Source: Bacteroidales bacterium
GTDB taxonomy: Bacteria > Bacteroidota > Bacteroidia > Bacteroidales > UBA932
Direction of reading: 5' to 3'
DNA length: 64,000 nt
Assembly: GCA_017938925.1 (NCBI GenBank)
Contig: JAGBAO010000008.1
Span: forward strand, 124,001-188,000
Within the stretch, counting starts at the first letter, position 1; each line of letters begins with the position of its first letter. Positions 59,520 through 64,000 of this stretch are shown piece by piece. The position numbers and the translations under genes are program-made. The notes under the pieces were generated by a model. It ran no database searches. It worked only from the letters and a program-made list of their open reading frames with translations, and was not told where the DNA came from.

Positions 59520-60278
59520 ATGTCTCATTTGACAGACTCTCATATTCACGTAGGCCAATACAACGACTTATATACTTCGCCGTCTGAACTGAAGGAGTTC
59601 CTTGATTCCGTCAACGTTGAATCTTTTGCTGTGTCATCCACAACTATTTGTAATGGAGATTATCGTAAAGTCATCAGTGAACTGAAGGAATTGCAAACTC
59701 TCTGTGGCGACAGGATGTTACCTGTATTATGGATAATTCCGAACATGCTTAGAGATGGCGGTGTAGAAATGTTTATAGAATCCGGCCTTGTTTGGAAATG
59801 TATAAAGATACACCCTCAGTTAAATCCTGAAATTTGGGTGAAAAATGGTATGGAAAAGCAGACAGTCATGTCAATGGCGTCAACCATGCGGCTCCCATTG
59901 CTTATCCATACGGGAGAATCTGATGGATGCTATCCGTCACATTATTCTGATGTTGTAGAACAGAATCCCCACGTAACTTTTATACTAGCCCATGGAAGAC
60001 CAATTGATGAGACTATACAGCTGATGACGCAAAACCAGAATGTCTGGGTTGATACGGCATTCATGCCAATGGAACATGTTGGAATGTTATGTTACAATGG
60101 CTTGGCTGATAGGATACTATGGGGTACAGACTATCCTATCCCGAGATATTTCTATCCAGACAATAATATGATTGATTATTATCTTTGCCTTGTTGAGCAA
60201 CTTAAAACATTGGTTTCAAATGAGGATTTCAAGAGAATTACCCAAATGAACTTCAACAGGCTTTTTTCTTCTCATTAA
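59520..60278 (+). CDS. Amidohydrolase-superfamily protein in the RiPP cluster
   Basis: This 252-residue protein is a metal-dependent TIM-barrel hydrolase of the amidohydrolase 2 type. Ligands are His8 and His10 in TDSHIHVG, His130 in LLIHTGESDG, His158 in ILAHGRP and Asp204 in LWGTDYPIP. These are the expected metal and catalytic residues. It lacks a signal peptide. It starts 51 bases after the precursor and has the same AT-rich composition as the maturase. A role in cutting or changing the modified peptide is an inference from position; the family also hydrolyses small amides, phosphoesters and lactones. TatD-type nucleases are related but have a different motif set. Confidence 0.8.
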   Translation: MSHLTDSHIHVGQYNDLYTSPSELKEFLDSVNVESFAVSSTTICNGDYRKVISELKELQTLCGDRMLPVLWIIPNMLRDGGVEMFIESGLVWKCIKIHPQLNPEIWVKNGMEKQTVMSMASTMRLPLLIHTGESDGCYPSHYSDVVEQNPHVTFILAHGRPIDETIQLMTQNQNVWVDTAFMPMEHVGMLCYNGLADRILWGTDYPIPRYFYPDNNMIDYYLCLVEQLKTLVSNEDFKRITQMNFNRLFSSH

Positions 60279-60289
60279 ATTATACAATT

Positions 60290-60883
60290 ATGCTGAAAGT
60301 AAGAATTGAAAAAGAACCTGAAAAGGATTGGACACAGCAACTTCGAGAAACTATTGAAGCTCAGCCGATTACAAAAGAAGAGCTGATCAAGAAGCTAAAA
60401 AGCGAGAATGACGTGTGGTACTTTGATTCTGATGAAGAGTTTGAAAAGTTTGCCTTAGATACGAGTGGGAAGGACTGGATGAGGCATACTACCGAAAAAT
60501 ATACCTATGCATACGAATATGCCGTCAGCAGTGATAAGGTGTTTGTGGTTATGGGTGGTGGTGACGAGTCAAAGGTTAACAGACGCCGTTGTGTCGGGCA
60601 TCAGCCAGTCCAAAATCTAGGTGAAGCATTCGCTCATTATTATGATATTACTTTTGATGGTCGGAATTTGTGTCCTGAGGGATTGTTCAACCACAGAGAA
60701 GCTCTGGCTGTAATTAAAGAGAAGTGGGAAGAAGTTTGTGGAGAATATGATGGACCAAAGGAGTGCTATTCTAAATGGGTAAAGACATCCATCAGGCCTC
60801 TTATTGATGCCGTTAAGGAAAATTATGATCTTTGCGACAGATTGATCATCAAAGAATATTGTTCCGTAATTCTATTGGATTAA
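60290..60883 (+). CDS. Unknown 197-residue protein
   Basis: I do not recognise this gene. It is a soluble, charged protein with helices near the N-terminus (EEPEKDWTQQLRETIEA-like, KEELIKKLKSENDVWYFDS) and a middle beta region ending RRRCVGHQPVQNLGEAFAHY. A C-terminal part with GLFNHREALAVIKEKWEE follows. It has no signal peptide or membrane span. It follows the amidohydrolase by 11 bases and shares the AT-rich base use, so it is probably part of the same transcript. It could be a self-protection protein or an accessory enzyme, but no motif supports a choice. Confidence 0.55.
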   Translation: MLKVRIEKEPEKDWTQQLRETIEAQPITKEELIKKLKSENDVWYFDSDEEFEKFALDTSGKDWMRHTTEKYTYAYEYAVSSDKVFVVMGGGDESKVNRRRCVGHQPVQNLGEAFAHYYDITFDGRNLCPEGLFNHREALAVIKEKWEEVCGEYDGPKECYSKWVKTSIRPLIDAVKENYDLCDRLIIKEYCSVILLD

Positions 60884-60897
60884 AATTGACTCCGACT

Positions 60898-60928
60898 TTT
60901 GAAATTTTTCGATTTGTTTCTATATTAA
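60898..60928 (+). promoter_or_regulatory. Promoter for the 321-residue membrane protein gene
   Basis: TTTG at 60898-60901, 19 bases, then TATATTAA at 60921-60928, close to TAnnTTTG, lies 26 bases before the ATG at 60955. This separates the RiPP unit from the genes that follow. Confidence 0.45.
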
Positions 60929-60954
60929 GAAGGAAAGATTAATACTCGACCGAT

Positions 60955-61920
60955 ATGACTTTTGAAGATTTGAAAGGATGTCTGATCCTGCTTTCGTACG
61001 ATACAGTGAGGCCGGAGGATGAAAGTCAGACATGGCATAATGTGTTGCCTTATACGTTTGAAGACGAGTGTCTGTTGAGGTATGAACTCGATGGGGATGA
61101 TGACATCGATCATACCATCGATCTGGACAACTATGCCGTGGCTCAGAGGACTCCATTTGACATGGATGAGTTTGAAAAGGTAAATGATCTTTTGATAAGG
61201 ATATTGCTTACCGAGGGCAAGGAAATCATCCGTGAGGCTCCTTTCAATGAAGAGGATGTGGTCGATAACAGGATAACATTGACGCTGTATGACGAGTCCC
61301 GCAACGAGCTCCTGTCACGCTCACGCAAGATAGGTCGCAAGGCCCCGAAGAAGCCTTCGAAGCCGGAACCGGAGCGGACATATACCTCGGAGGAGCTGAG
61401 TAATATAGGGGAATCCTTGGTAAGGCTGCAAAGGTCTCTCTGTATTTCGGGATGGAGGGAATTGGGCTTCCATACTATGCTGCTTGTCGCTGCCGGTGCC
61501 TTGGCCCTGTGGATTTTCTGGGACTACTCACCTCATCCTTGGATGAAGTGGGTACTTGCGGCTTTGTTCGGATTGTACTTTACACAAGTGTGGTGGAGTA
61601 ACAAGAGGACTTGTCCGATCTTTGTGGCATGGTCGCTTACCATAAGGGCGGAGGAATGTCCGTGGATAAACGGCGGCGCCCTTTCGGGAGTGGGAATGGG
61701 GATATTGCTCTTTTGCTTTCCGAAAGTTAAACTGGCGGATGCATTCTTCGTTGGTCTAGCCACAGCATATTGTGTGACCGTCTGCTGGTGCGTCCTGGCA
61801 TGGCTCAATGACTTGTTTGAAGACGATGGCAACATTCTTATGCCGGCGCTCAAGTCGCTCAAGCGCTCAAACCGCCGCATGGCAAGAAAGTCGTTCTTTC
61901 ATAATATGTTCGGATTTTAA
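60955..61920 (+). CDS. Unknown 321-residue protein with C-terminal membrane spans
   Basis: I do not recognise this gene. The first about 150 residues are soluble and acidic (YELDGDDDIDHTIDLDNYAV, LTLYDESRNELLSRSRKIG), then a basic linker (KAPKKPSKPEPERT). Residues about 170-290 hold four hydrophobic helices, such as LLVAAGALALWIFW and GVGMGILLFCFP. The order is a cytoplasmic sensor-like head on a membrane anchor. It has its own promoter. Base use is closer to the chromosome average than the RiPP genes upstream. Confidence 0.6.
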   Translation: MTFEDLKGCLILLSYDTVRPEDESQTWHNVLPYTFEDECLLRYELDGDDDIDHTIDLDNYAVAQRTPFDMDEFEKVNDLLIRILLTEGKEIIREAPFNEEDVVDNRITLTLYDESRNELLSRSRKIGRKAPKKPSKPEPERTYTSEELSNIGESLVRLQRSLCISGWRELGFHTMLLVAAGALALWIFWDYSPHPWMKWVLAALFGLYFTQVWWSNKRTCPIFVAWSLTIRAEECPWINGGALSGVGMGILLFCFPKVKLADAFFVGLATAYCVTVCWCVLAWLNDLFEDDGNILMPALKSLKRSNRRMARKSFFHNMFGF

Positions 61921-61953
61921 TTAGGGTCATATTTTCATTAAACACAAAAAGTT

Positions 61954-62334
61954 ATGAGTAATTTTGGTAAATGTACTGTTGTCGTAGAAGGAAACGCCGT
62001 AAAGCATGTGAATGATTTTCTCTTGCCACTTTGTGGAAAAAGTGACGAGTATGTTTATGCAAGATCTTTCAATGTTCAGGCAAAACTTGTCAATGAGGTT
62101 CTTTATGTCAACTTTGAATCCAATTGGGATCTTGAACTCTTAGATAAGATCATTGAGATCTGCGAAGGGGAATCAGGTAGGTATTATTACAATTATTATA
62201 ATGAAAGCATGTTGGTTGACAGCGAATCCAATGATAAAGAAGGAAAGTACTTCACAAGACATGAAGGATATGAGAAGTTGCTGGAATGTGATTTCGTTTA
62301 CTACAAACCTAAATTTGACTTTGACAATCTTTGA
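61954..62334 (+). CDS. Unknown 126-residue protein
   Basis: I do not recognise this gene. It is a small soluble protein rich in Tyr, Asp and Glu, with an alternating strand-helix pattern (KCTVVVEGNAVKHVNDFLLP, then LYVNFESNWDLELLDKIIEI). The end YYYNYYNESMLVDSESNDKE is unusual in its aromatic content. It has no signal peptide. It follows the membrane-protein gene by 33 bases in the same direction. Small acidic proteins of this sort can be immunity proteins, but nothing here proves it. Confidence 0.5.
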   Translation: MSNFGKCTVVVEGNAVKHVNDFLLPLCGKSDEYVYARSFNVQAKLVNEVLYVNFESNWDLELLDKIIEICEGESGRYYYNYYNESMLVDSESNDKEGKYFTRHEGYEKLLECDFVYYKPKFDFDNL

Positions 62335-62408
62335 TTGATCACAACTGATTTTCTGGCTTCGCGTGTCTGGCTGTGGATCACAGACAGGATCGCAGACCCG
62401 AAATAGTG

Positions 62409-62975
62409 ATGAAACATATGGTAGAACCAGATCTGGAAGTGACTTCTACAGATGTCGTGACGGAACTTCTGAGAGAGTATCACGGAGCGGAGTTCACGGA
62501 GCCGGAGAGGGAGAATGATCCTGTGAAATGCATCAGTCTGATATTGGAAGACCTCAGGGCAGGAAAGGACGCAGACGACTTTACTGTGATGTCGGCTATG
62601 TTTGACAGGACTGCTCATCAGGAAGAATACCTCGCTTTGCTCAAGCCGGAAGACGTGAAGTGGCTTATGATGTCCGGAATGCCGGAGGCGAAATGTATCC
62701 TGCTTGCCGGAATGAGGCACAGCTGGCGTTCCTGGAAGGAAGTGTTCAAAGACGAGACAACCGGAGAGGAAAAACTGGTAATCCGGACAGAAAAACTTGA
62801 TTCGCCTGTGTTTGAGGAAGTCAGGTGCAATGTCGGGAAAATGCTGGAAGCGGTCTGTCTGGAAGGAACGGTCACACACGAACTGATGGGCATAGTGTGG
62901 TTCCTGAAGCACTATGCCGGATATGATTGTATACAGGATTTGAAAATATATAAATCAAAACATATATGGCGGTAA
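62409..62975 (+). CDS. Unknown 188-residue protein
   Basis: I do not recognise this gene. From the ATG at 62409 it begins MKHMVEPDLEVTSTDVVTEL. It is helical and charged, with ISLILEDLRAGKDADDFTVM, MMSGMPEAKCILLAGMRHSW and a mostly helical C-terminus. An in-frame GTG at 62373 could add 12 residues, but these are unlike the rest. No signal peptide, no membrane span. It is close to the HAD phosphatase gene (9 bases) and likely in one transcript with it. Confidence 0.5.
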   Translation: MKHMVEPDLEVTSTDVVTELLREYHGAEFTEPERENDPVKCISLILEDLRAGKDADDFTVMSAMFDRTAHQEEYLALLKPEDVKWLMMSGMPEAKCILLAGMRHSWRSWKEVFKDETTGEEKLVIRTEKLDSPVFEEVRCNVGKMLEAVCLEGTVTHELMGIVWFLKHYAGYDCIQDLKIYKSKHIWR

Positions 62976-62983
62976 TGGGGAAT

Positions 62984-63421
62984 ATGAAGAAAACGGTTTA
63001 TATTGATCTGGATAATACCCTGGCGGATTATCTGGGGATGTGCAATCAGATGCACATAAGTCCTGCCGAGGCAAAGCATACTATTGGATTTTTCAGGAAA
63101 CTGAAGCCGATGCCGGGGGCTGTGGAGGCGTATGAAAAGTTGAACGAACATTTCAATGTATATATACTGTCGACCGGTCCCTGGAGCAATCCGCATTCGT
63201 TGTGCGAGAAGGTGGAATGGGTGAAGGAACACTTGCCGTCTGCATATAAGAACATCATATTCAGTCACCACAAGGATCTGAACAGGGGTGACTATCTGAT
63301 AGATGACTCCGAGAAGAACGGGGCTAAGGAGTTTGCCGGCATCCATATAAAGATTCATTCACCGGAATTTCCGGACTGGAGCAGCGTCATACGTTATATT
63401 TTCGAAAAGGAAAATATATGA
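62984..63421 (+). CDS. HAD-type 5' nucleotidase (NT5C-like)
   Basis: From the ATG at 62984 this is a 145-residue cytoplasmic phosphatase of the 5'(3')-deoxyribonucleotidase group. HAD motif I is VYIDLDNTLADY, with the nucleophile and acid Asp; motif II is ILSTGPWSN; motif III is GDYLIDDSEKNG. Relatives are short proteins of 150-190 residues that cleave nucleoside monophosphates or unknown small phosphates. A start at 62966 would add six residues and overlap the previous stop. It overlaps the next start by 4 bases (ATGA). Confidence 0.82.
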   Translation: MKKTVYIDLDNTLADYLGMCNQMHISPAEAKHTIGFFRKLKPMPGAVEAYEKLNEHFNVYILSTGPWSNPHSLCEKVEWVKEHLPSAYKNIIFSHHKDLNRGDYLIDDSEKNGAKEFAGIHIKIHSPEFPDWSSVIRYIFEKENI

Positions 63422-64000
63422 TAAGGATTCTTTATGTCCACGGCTATAAGGGGGACAAATACGGGTCCTCTTTTCAGCATCTGGCAAAATACGCGGATGC
63501 CGCAAATTTCGCAGGAGAGAAAGTTGAGATGCTTTCTTTTGATTATGATCCGGAAGAGCCGACAAAGTCCATAAGGGAGCTCCGCCTGTATTATTATGCA
63601 CATGACATCGACCTTATCATCGGATCGTCATTGGGTGGATTTCTGGCTGCGTGTTGTCCATGGACGCGTCGTATTGTCATAAATCCATGCTGGTCACCTT
63701 CCGTGGAACTGCCGAAGGTCGGATATGAAGGATTGACGGATGACTATGCATTCCTGGAAGGTAGCCTTGGCATGTACGCCGGCTCTGGCGATGAACGCCT
63801 GTGTATAGGGTGCTTTGCCAGAAAGGATGAACTTCTGGGCCATAGATACAGGGCGAAGTTCCGCAAGTTCTATAAGGAGACATACGATATCCCCGGTGGG
63901 CATCATCTGTCGCAGGCGGCGGCAAAGAAGATAATGACTGAGATCGCACCGATGCTCATTGCACGTTTCAAGTCAAAGCGTGGGATGGGACATATAGTCC
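63418..64000 (+). CDS. YqiA/UPF0227-like alpha/beta hydrolase, 3' end beyond window
   Basis: This frame starts MIRILYVHGYKGDKYGSS and runs open to the right edge (194 codons seen). The nucleophile elbow is IIGSSLGGFLAACC, followed by NPCWSPS, and the catalytic His is in IPGGHHLSQ. These are the features of small YqiA-like esterases, which hydrolyse short acyl esters of unknown natural substrate. The usual length is about 190-200, so little is missing. Overlap with the HAD gene by 4 bases shows one operon. Confidence 0.8.
   Translation, partial: MIRILYVHGYKGDKYGSSFQHLAKYADAANFAGEKVEMLSFDYDPEEPTKSIRELRLYYYAHDIDLIIGSSLGGFLAACCPWTRRIVINPCWSPSVELPKVGYEGLTDDYAFLEGSLGMYAGSGDERLCIGCFARKDELLGHRYRAKFRKFYKETYDIPGGHHLSQAAAKKIMTEIAPMLIARFKSKRGMGHIV

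Noticed and set aside
1..64000. tRNA or rRNA genes
   Set aside because: I saw no stretch with the conserved tRNA loops or rRNA sequence on either strand, although a covariance search would be needed to exclude a tRNA fully.

Overview
The window comes from a member of Bacteroidota, most probably a gut-type Bacteroidales. The evidence is a SusC/SusD pair, a hybrid two-component regulator with AraC output, Cys-anchored lipoproteins with acidic surface-export signals, fimbrillin-like and FISUMP domains, an S46 dipeptidyl peptidase, and several upstream elements of the Bacteroidota promoter type (TTTG, about 19-21 bases, TAnnTTTG). Genus cannot be settled from the sequence alone. Most genes look moderately GC-rich by eye; a few blocks are clearly AT-richer (17.8-19.3 kb, 35.5-36.2 kb, 38.6-39.8 kb and about 57.8-60.9 kb).

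Region 1 (1-37.3 kb) is a very large polysaccharide utilisation locus read almost entirely on the minus strand. From right to left: an ECF sigma factor, SusC, SusD, a modular surface glycan-binding lipoprotein, a 49-residue protein, a fimbrillin-like lipoprotein, two related alginate-lyase-fold proteins (one fused to fimbrillin-like and binding modules), an AT-rich Schlafen/AlbA-type gene, the hybrid two-component regulator, then GH97, GH127, a heparinase II/III-like lyase, GH88, GH28-like and GH106 enzymes, a sodium:solute symporter and araD (cut by the left edge). A GH43 enzyme is transcribed divergently, and an SGNH-type hydrolase plus a DAACS-type transporter lie beyond it. Two lyase folds, an unsaturated uronyl hydrolase, a rhamnosidase-type enzyme, an arabinofuranosidase and araD point to an acidic polysaccharide carrying uronic acid, L-rhamnose and L-arabinose. 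The exact polymer is not determinable. A truncated RhuM-like gene sits between two imperfect copies of the GH43 3' end.

Region 2 (38.6-47 kb): an AAA ATPase gene, then a four-gene outer-membrane operon (TonB-dependent receptor, DUF4876-like lipoprotein, DUF6850-like barrel, fimbrillin-FISUMP lipoprotein).

Region 3 (47-57.4 kb) is largely household: pheS, a nitroreductase, a small secreted protein, a C69 dipeptidase, a polyferredoxin with an added C-terminal region, an S46 dipeptidyl peptidase, and a small unknown protein next to a Hanks-type kinase. Two intergenic repeat elements lie here.

Region 4 (57.5-64 kb): a probable RiPP cluster made of an RRE-radical SAM-SPASM maturase, a 41-residue three-cysteine precursor not called by a length-based gene search, a strong intrinsic terminator and an amidohydrolase. 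It is followed by four unrecognised genes, an NT5C-type HAD phosphatase and a YqiA-like hydrolase cut by the right edge. The RiPP cluster is the best candidate for an undescribed system; the recurrent binding module and the chimeric lyase of the polysaccharide locus come second.
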